The translations under genes were made by a program, and so were the position numbers. The notes beneath the pieces were generated by a model. It made no database searches. It was not told the origin of the DNA and worked only from the letters and a program-made list of their open reading frames with translations. A stretch of DNA of 48,178 nucleotides from Candidatus Cloacimonadota bacterium (GTDB lineage: Bacteria; Cloacimonadota; Cloacimonadia; Cloacimonadales; Cloacimonadaceae), in assembly GCA_023228285.1 (NCBI GenBank), contig JALOBM010000011.1, forward strand, positions 1 through 48,178, in the 5' to 3' direction. The stretch's first letter is position 1. Each line of letters begins with the position of its first letter. This document shows positions 1 to 8,781 of this stretch, in pieces.

Positions 1-2
1 AC

Positions 3-3000
3 GGAACTACCCTATATGCCTCCAACGTGACATCTCCTTATACACTCACCACTCCTTTGGCATATAATACCACGTATTATTGGACGGTGGAAGCTTATAA
101 TGGAGCAGGTACCGGTCCTCAAGCTACTGTGCAAAGCTTCACAACTAGACCAGACCCCACAATCTCAAGCTTCCCATGGACGGTGGATTTCGGTACAGTT
201 ACCGCAGATTGGCCTGTGTTGAACTGGAGCCAGCTCAGTGGATTGTATCCCACTCCCACCGGAACCTCAACACAGTGGAATCAAGGTAATTGGTTAAATG
301 TGAGCACTCCCGCCAACAAAGCTGCCAAGATCAACATCTATGGAAGCTCTCGCAACGGCTGGCTTATCACACCACCGGTAGATATTCCTACTGCTGGTTA
401 CGAGTTGAGCTTTGATTTGGGTCTTACCGACTACGGCAATGGTGACCCCATCGAAGATCCTACTGGTCAACTGGACGACAAATTCATCGTAGCTATGGGT
501 ACAAATCCCAGTATGACCGATGCAGTGATCCTGCGTGAGTGGAATAACGCAGGTAGTGAATTTGTGTACAATCAAATTCCGAACACTGGAACCGAAGTAG
601 TCCTCAACCTTGGTGATGTTCAAGGTGTTCGCTTCTTTGCTTTCTACGGTGAATCCACTGTATCTGGCGGGGACAACGATCTCTTTGTGGACAACGTAAC
701 CGTGCGTGAAATTCCCAGCTCACCGGTGCTTACTGTCAGTCCTCTGAGTATAGATTTTGGCAGACTGGTACAAGGCACAGCGTCTATTCCCGTTGATCTT
801 ACCGTTGCAAACGATGGCACCGGTATCTTGAATGTGAATGCTTCCGAGTTCACAATCTCCGGTCCCAATGCCTCAATGTTCACAATTGATGCTACAAACC
901 TTCCTGCTGCTTTGGCAAACGGAGAGTCTGTGATCATACCGGTTACTGCTACCCTCAGTGTAGAAGGTATCGTATCCGCTACCCTGACTGTGAACAATGT
1001 GCAGACCGGCACCATTGTGGAAGTAGCCTTGAGCGCATATGGAAATCCTGAAGGTCTGGTAACGATCGGCGACGGTGTTGTAAATCAAAACCTGCCCATC
1101 AATGCCTTCTATGGTTACACATATTCTCAGAGCATCTTCATGCAGTCCGAGATCAATATGCCCGGTCAGCGTATCGAGAAGATCTATTATCACTGGAATG
1201 GATATGAAGAAGCCGTATCTTCAAACGACTGGGTGATCTACATGGGTCATACCTCTTCGAGCGAGTTTGCTTCAAGTACAGCTTGGCAGGCTCTTGATGA
1301 TCTCACCCAAGTATATGCTGGCAACGTAGCCCTTCCTGCAGTTGATGGCTGGATCGAGATTATCCTTGATATTCCCTTCACATACAACAACACAGATAAC
1401 TTGGTGATAGCAGTGGACGAAAACACTGCCGGTTACGATGGAAATTCACACTATTTCTACAACACAGCAACCACTGCCAATCGTAGCCTTCGCTATTATA
1501 GCGACAGCGCAAATCCAGATCCTGCTATACCTGTAAGCGGAACCCTGGTATCTGCAATCCCCAATATCATGATTCAATTTGGCGATCTGCCTTCTGATCC
1601 TATCCTGGCAGTAAGCCCCACTACCTGGGACTTTGGCAACCAGATCATAAACACCACCCATAACAAGAGCTTCACTATTACAAATAATGGTGCCGGAACT
1701 CTCAACGTAGGTAGTGTCGTAGTGTCCGGTGCTGCTTACGCATTGGAAGCCCCCTTTACGCCTGTAGCTTTGGGTGCTGCTGAAACCGCAACCTTCACAG
1801 TGGTATACTTGCCTACAGTAGTTGGTGACCACACTGGAAGCGCAGTAGTAACCGCTGGTAACCAAGAGATCACAATCGATCTTACTGGTAGCTGCTACGA
1901 TCCTATCATCTCCACCTTCCCCTGGTTGGAGGATTTTGGCACTTCAGAAGCCGATCCTTTCGTACCAGTTGAATGGAACCAGATGAGCGGTTTGTACCCC
2001 ACTCCTACCGGGACAAATGCTCAGTGGAATCGTGGTGACTGGTTGTACAGCTCTACAGAGAACAACGCTGCCAAGATCAACATCTATGGCACCTCACGTT
2101 ACGGTTGGCTGATTACCCCGCCTGTAAATATTCCCGATGGCAACTATGTCCTCGGCGTAAGCCTGGGTCTTACCGACTGGAACAGTGCTAATCCTTCAGA
2201 ATCTATTGGCGAACAACCCGATGACAGATTCCTGGTGATCATGAGCGACAGTGCAGACATGACTAACCCTGTGATCCTGCGTGAATGGAACAACACCGGT
2301 GCTGCCGATGTCCTTGACGCTATTCCTGCTACCGGCGCTGATTTCGATATTCCGCTTACCGGTATCTCGGGCATCAAGTACTTCGCATTCTACGCGGAAT
2401 CCACCGTATCCAATGGTGATAACGACTTATATCTGGACAATGTGACCGTCTATGAAGGCACTCCCATAGATAACCCGATCTTCGCCATCACACCTACACA
2501 ACATAACTTTGGTGAGTTGAACGTAGGCGAAACAGCCAGCCAGGATTTCACCATTTCGAATGCAGGCGATGGTACTCTTACCATCAATGCCATCAGCATC
2601 AGCGGAAGCAACATGATGAACCTGGACACACTGCCCACTCTGCCCGCAAACATCAGCGGTAATGAGACACTTACTGTTACAGTGAACTATGCTCCCACCG
2701 CAGCAGGTGAACACGCAGCCACTCTGGTTGTCACCGACAACCTTGCCCGTGTAGCCCACAATATCAGCCTCAGCGGTTCTGCAGTTGAACTGCCGAATGA
2801 TCACTATCCGCCCTCAAACCTGAACTTGATAAATGTCGTTGGTATGAACGTGCATTTGGCTTGGGACGCTCCCACTCCTCCTCCTAGTGGAGAATGGATT
2901 ACCTGGTGCGACCCTGAGACCATCGGAAACGCTATTGGAACAAACAGTGCTGCTCAATTCGACGTGGCTCATCGTTATGATGCTACAGATTTGGCAGACC

Positions 3001-5387
3001 TCCATGGCTCTACCCTCACCAACGTCATGTTTGTACCAAACGAAGCAAGCTGCACATATACAATAAAAATATGGACTGGAACTTCAAATACAGCTCCCAC
3101 CACCCTGGTACACTCTCAAGTGGTGTCCAATCCTGTGATTGCAGCATGGAACGACATCGAGCTTACCAATCCCGTTGCCATTCCCGCTACCGGCCAACTC
3201 TGGATCGGTTATGGAGTAGATACCACCACCGGTCATCCTGCCGGTTGTGACGCCGGGCCTGAAGTGGAAGGCAAAGGTAATATGATGAACTTCGGTGGCT
3301 GGACTACTCTGACTCAGATTACTGATCCTGTGCTGCATTACAACTGGTCCATCCAGGGTTACGTAGATTACAACCGCGCTATTGGCAGCATTTCCAAGGG
3401 TATCGTGGAAGCTCCGCTTCCCAGACCCGCCGGCGATCTGCAAGTGACAGGACAAATCAGAACCGTAACCCGTGAACACACAGCTTACAAGCTCTATCGC
3501 GACGGAAACCTTGTTTCCACCATCGCCGATCCTGCTGCTTTGAGCCATGTGGATACAGTTCCCACTTTTGGAACTTATTTCTACACTCTTACAGCGGTTT
3601 ATCCCGGTGGTGAATCCGTACCTTCAAATATGCTTGAAGTAACGATTGAAGAGCTCGAAGGTCCTCAGGATCTGGCTTATACCGTGGATGTAAATGATGT
3701 GACGCTGACCTGGACCAGCCCTGTTCCGCCGGTTACCGGTGACTGGATCTCCTGGAGCAACAATGAAGCTGCTCTGGGTAACATGGTTGGCACAGCCGGT
3801 GCAGCTACTTTCGATGTAGCCCATCGCTTCGATGCTAGTGACCTTACCGACTATGTGGGTGGAACTCTGGTTCAAATGAAATTCGTACCAATGTATGCAG
3901 ACGCTGTGTACACTGCGAAGATCTGGACTGGTGGTTCCACTACAGCTCCCGGAACTTTGGTACACAGCCAGGTAGTTGACGTTACGACTGAGAATTGGAA
4001 CACCGTGATCCTCTCCAACCCTATTACCATTACTGCCGGACAGCAACTCTGGATCGGCTATGGCATCAATACCCAGGGCGGATACCCTGCCGGTTGCGAT
4101 GACGGCCCTGTGGTAGAAGGAAAGGGTAATTTAATGAACTTAGGTGGCTGGACTACTCTGACTCAGATTACTGATCCTGTGCTGCCTTACAACTGGTTGA
4201 TTCAAGGCTTGATAGCTCAAAACCAAAACCTGAAAGCCATTACTATGTCTCCCATCCATGAAGAGCCTCTGCATATGCCTGAGGGCAATCTTGCCGCAAA
4301 ACGTATCGATATGTCCAGAAGCGACACCCGTGCGATTCTGATGGGTTATAAAGTCTATCGCAATGGTGAACAAATCGGAAGTGTGAACGATCCTGAAGTA
4401 ACGACTTATACCGATCTCGATCTGCCTAACGGCGATTATGTGTATGGTGTGAGCGCCGTTTACAACACAGGTGAAACCACTCCTGTTACCATCGATGTAA
4501 ACGTGAATGTGGAACTCGGTGAAGAAGTGTTCATGGAGACCTTTGAAACCTACGATGATTTCGCTACTACCTTCGGTTGGTGGAACACCCTGGACCAAGA
4601 TGCTTCACCTACTTATGGTTTCACAAACATCGATTTCCCGAATAGCGGCAGTGCCATGGCATACATCATCTTCAACCCAAATTCAACCGTACCTCCAATC
4701 GAAGGAATGGATGCCTATGAGGGAGATAAGATGGCTGCCAGCTTCGCTGCTACAACTCCTCCAAATAAAGACTGGTTGATCACAAACCGTATTTCTCTGG
4801 GAACAAACAGTAGCATCAAATTCTACGCCAAGAGCCACACAACTGAATATGGTATGGAACAGTTCAAAGTTGGTGTTTCCACCTTTGCAACCATCATTCC
4901 GCAACTATTCCAGTTCGTGTCTGGCCCAGACCCTGTACAAGTTCCTGGAAACTGGACCGAGTATTATTTTGATCTCTCGGCTTACGACGAACAGAATGTA
5001 TTCATTGGTATCCAATGTGTATCCAATGATGCCTTTATCTTCTTGCTGGATAATGTCGGCGTGTATAGCGACGACGGATCTCCCACAGAAGATGAAATCA
5101 CTCCTGTGGTGAAGACCGAACTGAAGGGCAACTACCCGAACCCCTTCAACCCGGAAACCACCATTCGCTACAGCGTAAGAGAAACCGGTCCTGTAAGCGT
5201 GGAAATCTACAACCTGAAAGGACAATTGGTGAAACGTCTGGTGAACGAAGAAAAAGCCGCTGGTGAACACAGCGTGGTTTGGAAAGGAACCGACAACAAC
5301 AACCGTCCTGTAAGCTCCGGTGTATATTTCTACAGAATGACAGCCGGTAAATACAGCTCATCCAAAAAAATGATCATGATGAAATAA
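3..5387 (+). CDS. Giant multidomain secreted surface protein with C-terminal T9SS-type sorting module (5' end outside window)
   Basis: The frame is open from the first bases of the window and already encodes a fibronectin-III-like strand pattern before the first GTG at 27, so the true start lies upstream. Modules in order, by nucleotide: FN3 (to about 160); choice-of-anchor-J-like beta domain (165-715); Ig-like ASPM/Hydin-type repeat (725-1040); a further beta domain (1045-1570); second Ig-like repeat (1590-1890); second anchor-J-like domain (1900-2460); third Ig-like repeat (2475-2785); two copies of an FN3 plus 'YPAGCD' module (2810-3640, 3655-4500); third anchor-J-like domain (4530-5080). 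The last ~95 residues are a FlgD-Ig/T9SS type A-like sorting domain (GNYPNPFNPETTI..., ...SSGVYFYRM..., ending KKMIMMK). In FCB bacteria this ending marks cargo for export and cell-surface attachment. Role is inferred as adhesion or polymer binding; no catalytic motif was recognised. A terminator follows. Confidence 0.88.
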   Translation, partial: GTTLYASNVTSPYTLTTPLAYNTTYYWTVEAYNGAGTGPQATVQSFTTRPDPTISSFPWTVDFGTVTADWPVLNWSQLSGLYPTPTGTSTQWNQGNWLNVSTPANKAAKINIYGSSRNGWLITPPVDIPTAGYELSFDLGLTDYGNGDPIEDPTGQLDDKFIVAMGTNPSMTDAVILREWNNAGSEFVYNQIPNTGTEVVLNLGDVQGVRFFAFYGESTVSGGDNDLFVDNVTVREIPSSPVLTVSPLSIDFGRLVQGTASIPVDLTVANDGTGILNVNASEFTISGPNASMFTIDATNLPAALANGESVIIPVTATLSVEGIVSATLTVNNVQTGTIVEVALSAYGNPEGLVTIGDGVVNQNLPINAFYGYTYSQSIFMQSEINMPGQRIEKIYYHWNGYEEAVSSNDWVIYMGHTSSSEFASSTAWQALDDLTQVYAGNVALPAVDGWIEIILDIPFTYNNTDNLVIAVDENTAGYDGNSHYFYNTATTANRSLRYYSDSANPDPAIPVSGTLVSAIPNIMIQFGDLPSDPILAVSPTTWDFGNQIINTTHNKSFTITNNGAGTLNVGSVVVSGAAYALEAPFTPVALGAAETATFTVVYLPTVVGDHTGSAVVTAGNQEITIDLTGSCYDPIISTFPWLEDFGTSEADPFVPVEWNQMSGLYPTPTGTNAQWNRGDWLYSSTENNAAKINIYGTSRYGWLITPPVNIPDGNYVLGVSLGLTDWNSANPSESIGEQPDDRFLVIMSDSADMTNPVILREWNNTGAADVLDAIPATGADFDIPLTGISGIKYFAFYAESTVSNGDNDLYLDNVTVYEGTPIDNPIFAITPTQHNFGELNVGETASQDFTISNAGDGTLTINAISISGSNMMNLDTLPTLPANISGNETLTVTVNYAPTAAGEHAATLVVTDNLARVAHNISLSGSAVELPNDHYPPSNLNLINVVGMNVHLAWDAPTPPPSGEWITWCDPETIGNAIGTNSAAQFDVAHRYDATDLADLHGSTLTNVMFVPNEASCTYTIKIWTGTSNTAPTTLVHSQVVSNPVIAAWNDIELTNPVAIPATGQLWIGYGVDTTTGHPAGCDAGPEVEGKGNMMNFGGWTTLTQITDPVLHYNWSIQGYVDYNRAIGSISKGIVEAPLPRPAGDLQVTGQIRTVTREHTAYKLYRDGNLVSTIADPAALSHVDTVPTFGTYFYTLTAVYPGGESVPSNMLEVTIEELEGPQDLAYTVDVNDVTLTWTSPVPPVTGDWISWSNNEAALGNMVGTAGAATFDVAHRFDASDLTDYVGGTLVQMKFVPMYADAVYTAKIWTGGSTTAPGTLVHSQVVDVTTENWNTVILSNPITITAGQQLWIGYGINTQGGYPAGCDDGPVVEGKGNLMNLGGWTTLTQITDPVLPYNWLIQGLIAQNQNLKAITMSPIHEEPLHMPEGNLAAKRIDMSRSDTRAILMGYKVYRNGEQIGSVNDPEVTTYTDLDLPNGDYVYGVSAVYNTGETTPVTIDVNVNVELGEEVFMETFETYDDFATTFGWWNTLDQDASPTYGFTNIDFPNSGSAMAYIIFNPNSTVPPIEGMDAYEGDKMAASFAATTPPNKDWLITNRISLGTNSSIKFYAKSHTTEYGMEQFKVGVSTFATIIPQLFQFVSGPDPVQVPGNWTEYYFDLSAYDEQNVFIGIQCVSNDAFIFLLDNVGVYSDDGSPTEDEITPVVKTELKGNYPNPFNPETTIRYSVRETGPVSVEIYNLKGQLVKRLVNEEKAAGEHSVVWKGTDNNNRPVSSGVYFYRMTAGKYSSSKKMIMMK
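3294..3336 (+). repeat. Intragenic 43-bp direct repeat, copy A
   Basis: These 43 bases are identical to 4143-4185 inside the same gene, and the match continues past a single mismatch for about 11 more bases. They encode the GGWTTLTQITDPVL segment of the YPAGCD module. Identity at third codon positions points to recent duplication or gene conversion. Confidence 0.9.
4143..4185 (+). repeat. Intragenic 43-bp direct repeat, copy B
   Basis: Identical to 3294-3336. It lies at the same place in the second YPAGCD module of the giant protein. Confidence 0.9.
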
Positions 5388-5409
5388 GCTTCGGCTTATC
5401 GTGATATGG

Positions 5410-5437
5410 CAGGCTCCCGTTTTTGGGAGCCTGTTTT
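5410..5437 (+). terminator. Rho-independent terminator of the giant surface-protein gene
   Basis: A 9-bp perfect stem CAGGCTCCC / GGGAGCCTG with a 6-nt loop (GTTTTT) is followed by TTTT. It begins 22 nt after the stop codon. The same GGCTCCC/GGGAGCC stem core is used after the second giant gene at 38.7 kb. Confidence 0.9.
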
Positions 5438-5468
5438 AATATACAGTCACATATCTGGTGTCGTGGCT

Positions 5469-5727
5469 AGCTTGGTGCGCTAATCTCTATTGCTACAGCG
5501 ACCGAAGGGAGCTTTTGATCCCTCCTCTTTCCCTTTGTTTGATACAGTGTTGAAGCTGATATCAAGCCGTTATCATCCTATGTTCACTCGATGATAACCC
5601 GATAATATCAGGTTCAAGTATAGATAAACCAAAGGGGGAATGAAGCTTCTGAATTATCGGCAGAAGTATCTGGCAAATTGGAGTTTGGTAGCCCGGTAGC
5701 TAAACGACCTTCGTGTCTTGACGAGTC
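5469..5727 (+). repeat. Dispersed intergenic palindromic element, copy 1 (long form)
   Basis: This ~260-bp intergenic stretch matches 20517-20776 over almost its whole length with scattered substitutions. Near its middle is an imperfect inverted repeat (left arm 5552-5573, right arm 5594-5615) built from GATATCA..CGTTAT and its complement. The central loop has drifted (TTCACT instead of AGTGATCACT). No ORF is present. Together with a terminator and the mtnA leader it fills the gap between the giant gene and mtnA. Confidence 0.8.
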
Positions 5728-5784
5728 GCAAGTACAAGCATGCATTGGATTGGGGATATGGAAAGTGCCGGATGTAACAATTCA

Positions 5785-5813
5785 TTGACACAATCAGCAC
5801 TACTATTCAGACT
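5785..5813 (+). promoter_or_regulatory. Possible promoter of the mtnA operon
   Basis: A perfect TTGACA -35 box (5785-5790) is followed 17 nt later by CAGACT (5808-5813), a poor match to TATAAT. The position, about 30 nt before the start codon of mtnA, is sensible. The -10 call is weak. Confidence 0.3.
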
Positions 5814-5843
5814 TGTTCTTTTACATTGACTACTGGAGACAAA

Positions 5844-6878
5844 ATGCAAATAAACGGACAAGAATACCGCTCAGTATGGTTCGAGCGAAACCGCCTGAAC
5901 ATTATAGATCAGAACAGGCTGCCATTCAACTTCTGTATTCGTGAATTTGGCACCTATATGGAAGTGGTAACCGCTATCCGGGATATGACGGTGCGCGGAG
6001 CTCCGGCGATCGGTGCTGCCGCTGCATATGGCCTTGCTTTGGCTGCCCTCTCCGCTCCGCAGGAAAAGTTTCGCACCTATCTGAGAAGTGCCCGTAATGA
6101 ATTGCTTTTGGCACGTCCTACGGCAGTGGACCTCTCCATTGGCGTAAATTTCGTATATGAGAGCACTCTAAAGTTTATCCCGGATATAGATCATGCTCGC
6201 AATGTGGCGCTTATGGCAGCCAATGAATATGCCAATCGCAGCGCAGCAGAGTGCCTGGAATTGGGTAATGTAGGTGCGGAATTGATTCAGGACGGTTATC
6301 GCATCCTTACACACTGCAACGCCGGGGCTTTGGCCACTGTGGATTACGGCACGGCGCTATCGGTGATACGTCAGGCTCACAAGCAGGGCAAAAGCATCTT
6401 TGTGTACGTGGATGAGACACGTCCCCGCTTTCAAGGTTCTCGTTTAACGGCGTATGAACTGGAACAGGAAGGCATTCCGCACGCCATTATTGCGGACAGT
6501 GCCAGCGGTTTCTATTTTTGGAAGAATGAAATCGATATCGTAATCACCGGGGCAGACCGCATCTGCTTAAACGGTGATGTGGCAAACAAGATTGGCACAT
6601 ACGAGAAAGCGGTTTTGGCAAAAGCTCACGAAGTCCCCTTTTACATTGCCGCCCCCCTTAGTACTTTCGATTTCGGCTGCCAGAAAGGTGAAGACATTCC
6701 CATCGAGATCAGGGACGAATCTGAAATCAAATGCATAGCTGATGTCTGCACGGCAAATCCCGCTTCTCCAGCGCTAAATCCTGCCTTTGACATCACTCCA
6801 GCTGCCTACATCACCGGCATCATTAGCCCCAAAGGAGTATTTGAACCGGAAACTGCAGCGCAAAAGGTACAATTATGA
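5844..6878 (+). CDS. mtnA: S-methyl-5-thioribose-1-phosphate isomerase
   Basis: Predicted 344-residue cytosolic enzyme converting 5-methylthioribose-1-phosphate to 5-methylthioribulose-1-phosphate in methionine salvage. It belongs to the eIF2B-alpha/beta/delta-like family. Visible family motifs are RGAPAIG near the N-terminus, THCNAGALAT with the expected catalytic Cys at about residue 158, DETRPRFQGSRLTAYEL, and TGADRI with the catalytic Asp at about residue 238. Length is normal. The ATG at 5844 is chosen because GGAG sits 5 nt upstream; an in-frame TTG at 5826 lacks a better site. The stop overlaps the next start (ATGA), so translation is probably coupled to the deaminase-like gene. The two proteins act on related metabolites of methylthioadenosine. 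Ribose-1-phosphate isomerases of the same fold are a less likely alternative. Confidence 0.92.
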   Translation: MQINGQEYRSVWFERNRLNIIDQNRLPFNFCIREFGTYMEVVTAIRDMTVRGAPAIGAAAAYGLALAALSAPQEKFRTYLRSARNELLLARPTAVDLSIGVNFVYESTLKFIPDIDHARNVALMAANEYANRSAAECLELGNVGAELIQDGYRILTHCNAGALATVDYGTALSVIRQAHKQGKSIFVYVDETRPRFQGSRLTAYELEQEGIPHAIIADSASGFYFWKNEIDIVITGADRICLNGDVANKIGTYEKAVLAKAHEVPFYIAAPLSTFDFGCQKGEDIPIEIRDESEIKCIADVCTANPASPALNPAFDITPAAYITGIISPKGVFEPETAAQKVQL

Positions 6879-8194
6879 AAAAACATTATGAACACATTAT
6901 CAAAGGTGGCACGATCCTCTGCATGGATGCCTCATTTCGGGTTTTGGAAGATCACTTTATCTGTATTGATGGTGGAAAGATTGTGGATATCCTGCCCTTG
7001 GAGCTTATCGGGGATTACGAGGCCGATTACCTTCAAAACGGCTTTGATTGTCTGATTATTCCCGCTCTGATAAACGCACACAGCCATCTGCCCATGACCT
7101 ATTTCAGGGGTTTGGCAGATGATATGGCGCTGAATAAATGGCTGGGAGAATACATCTGGCCTTTGGAAGCACGTATGGTGAATGCGGACTTTGTGTACGA
7201 CGCCAGCCTGCACGGTGCGGCAGAGATGTTGAAAAACGGGATTTGTCTTACCAATGACATGTATTTTCACTGTGAAAGGATAGTGCAGGCCTGTTCACGG
7301 GTCGGGATGCGAGTGATCGTTTCCGACGCAATCATCGAACGCGATAGCAACGTTGGTACGGCTTTGTATGAAGCCCGGATGCTGGATATTCAGGACTATT
7401 GCCAGGATTTCCCGTTAGCAGATTGCGCTTTTGCCCCTCACGCCATCTATACCTGCTCCAAAGATTTACTGCAATCTGCTGCAGAATTTGCCCTGAAGCA
7501 CAATTGGCTGCTGCATACTCATCTCAGTGAAACCAGGGGGGAATTGGAAGACTGCCTGAAAACTCATGGCACAAGGCCTCTGGATTATCTGGCGGATCTG
7601 GGTTGGCTGGAAAACAAATGCCTGTTTGCCCACGGTGTGTGGCTAAGCCCTGAAGAATTGAAGCGGCTGGGAAAGAGCAATTCTGCCGTGGCTGTATGTA
7701 CAGACAGCAATTTGAAGCTTGCCAGCGGATTTGCCCCCCTAAAAGCGATGAACGAGCATGGAGTATGCTATGCTCTGGGTAGCGACGGAGTGGCCAGCAA
7801 CAACAATCTTGATCTGCTGGAAGAGCTTTCCACCACTGCCAAGCTGCACAAAACACTGACTGCCGATCCGGAGTTTATGCCAGCACGGGAGGCATTCGCC
7901 CACATCACTATTGAAGCTGCCAAAGCTCTGGGCAAAGAAGACAGTCTGGGCAGTCTGGAGATCGGTAAAGCTGCAGATTTATGCATCATCGATACTCAAA
8001 ATCTGCAAAGCAGCCCGCTCTACAATCCCTATTCCCAATTACTCTATGCCATGGGCTCCCATCAGATGCGGGATGTAATGGTAGACGGCACCTACGTGGT
8101 GAAGAACTACCAATTGGTGAATTTGGATGAAGCAGAATTGGTGCATACCGCAAATGAATACAAGGTGAAGATAATAAAAGAGTTGAATAAATGA
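6875..8194 (+). CDS. mtaD: Amidohydrolase, 5-methylthioadenosine/S-adenosylhomocysteine deaminase type
   Basis: 439-residue metal-dependent amidohydrolase of the TrzN/MtaD/SsnA group. The metal-binding HxH is seen as NAHSHLPMTYFRG (His69, His71). Later motifs are HTHLSETRGE, LFAHGVWL and GSDGVASNNNLDLLEE, all in the expected order, and the C-terminal beta domain carries GKAADLCIID. Enzymes of this group deaminate methylthioadenosine or S-adenosylhomocysteine to the inosine derivatives. Overlap with mtnA supports a role in methylthioadenosine salvage, although related members act on other aminated purines or guanine, so substrate is inference. The start is within the mtnA stop (ATGA) and the stop overlaps smpB in the same way, making a tightly coupled three-gene unit. 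Confidence 0.85.
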   Translation: MKKHYEHIIKGGTILCMDASFRVLEDHFICIDGGKIVDILPLELIGDYEADYLQNGFDCLIIPALINAHSHLPMTYFRGLADDMALNKWLGEYIWPLEARMVNADFVYDASLHGAAEMLKNGICLTNDMYFHCERIVQACSRVGMRVIVSDAIIERDSNVGTALYEARMLDIQDYCQDFPLADCAFAPHAIYTCSKDLLQSAAEFALKHNWLLHTHLSETRGELEDCLKTHGTRPLDYLADLGWLENKCLFAHGVWLSPEELKRLGKSNSAVAVCTDSNLKLASGFAPLKAMNEHGVCYALGSDGVASNNNLDLLEELSTTAKLHKTLTADPEFMPAREAFAHITIEAAKALGKEDSLGSLEIGKAADLCIIDTQNLQSSPLYNPYSQLLYAMGSHQMRDVMVDGTYVVKNYQLVNLDEAELVHTANEYKVKIIKELNK

Positions 8195-8643
8195 GAGCTA
8201 TCCAAAACCGTAAAGCCTTGCACGAATATAGCGTGGTGCAAAGGTTTGAAGCCGGAATCTCACTGAAAGGAACGGAGATAAAGTCCATCCGCGCCGGCAT
8301 GATAAACTTCAAAGACAGCTTTGCCAAGATCAAGGATGGGCAATGCTGGTTGATGAATTTTCACATCTCGCCTTGGGAAAAAGCTGCCTATTTCAATCAT
8401 GAAGCCGAGCGCCCCCGCCGTCTCTTGCTCAACCGCCACGAAATCCGCCGCATCAAAGCCAAAGTAGAGGAGCAAGGTATGACGCTGGTACCTCTGGAGA
8501 TATATATCAATGATAAAGGACTATGTAAGCTCACCATTGCGCTGGCCAAAGGGAAAAAGACCTTCGACAAGCGGGATGCCCTTCAACAGAAAGATATGCA
8601 ACTCGATAAAGAGCGGAGCCTGCGCTCTGAAAGACAGAATTGA
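8191..8643 (+). CDS. smpB: SsrA (tmRNA)-binding protein SmpB
   Basis: 150-residue SmpB, which binds tmRNA and helps rescue ribosomes stalled on broken mRNA. Typical segments are visible: NRKALHEY at the N-terminus, GISLKGTEIKSIRAG, the HISPWEKA loop, RRLLLNRHEI, and the basic C-terminal tail beginning GKKTFDKRD, which in the family threads into the mRNA channel. Length matches the family. The ATG overlaps the deaminase stop by 4 nt. No tmRNA gene was recognised in the window. The link to the methionine-salvage genes appears to be organisational only. Confidence 0.95.
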   Translation: MRAIQNRKALHEYSVVQRFEAGISLKGTEIKSIRAGMINFKDSFAKIKDGQCWLMNFHISPWEKAAYFNHEAERPRRLLLNRHEIRRIKAKVEEQGMTLVPLEIYINDKGLCKLTIALAKGKKTFDKRDALQQKDMQLDKERSLRSERQN

Positions 8644-8696
8644 TGCAGGATTTGCACAAATGACGGGTAGTATGGAAATGATAGCAAATTCTTTGC

Positions 8697-8724
8697 TTGA
8701 CACATCTGTGCAGCATGGAATAAT
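8697..8724 (+). promoter_or_regulatory. Probable sigma-70 promoter for the DUF4139/Hsp20 unit
   Basis: TTGACA (8697-8702), 16-nt spacer, AATAAT (8719-8724; five of six matches to TATAAT). It lies in the 138-nt gap after smpB and about 57 nt before the DUF4139 start. It is one of the best -35/-10 pairs seen in the window. Confidence 0.5.
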
Positions 8725-8781
8725 CTGTTATCATCGTAACATTATACAGGGATTTAAGTAAGCAAATAAAAGGAGCCTCAA

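Noticed and set aside
5469..5727. Insertion sequence or transposase remnant
   Set aside because: No transposase-like frame is present in any element copy and no target duplication was obvious, so only a non-coding repeat family is reported.
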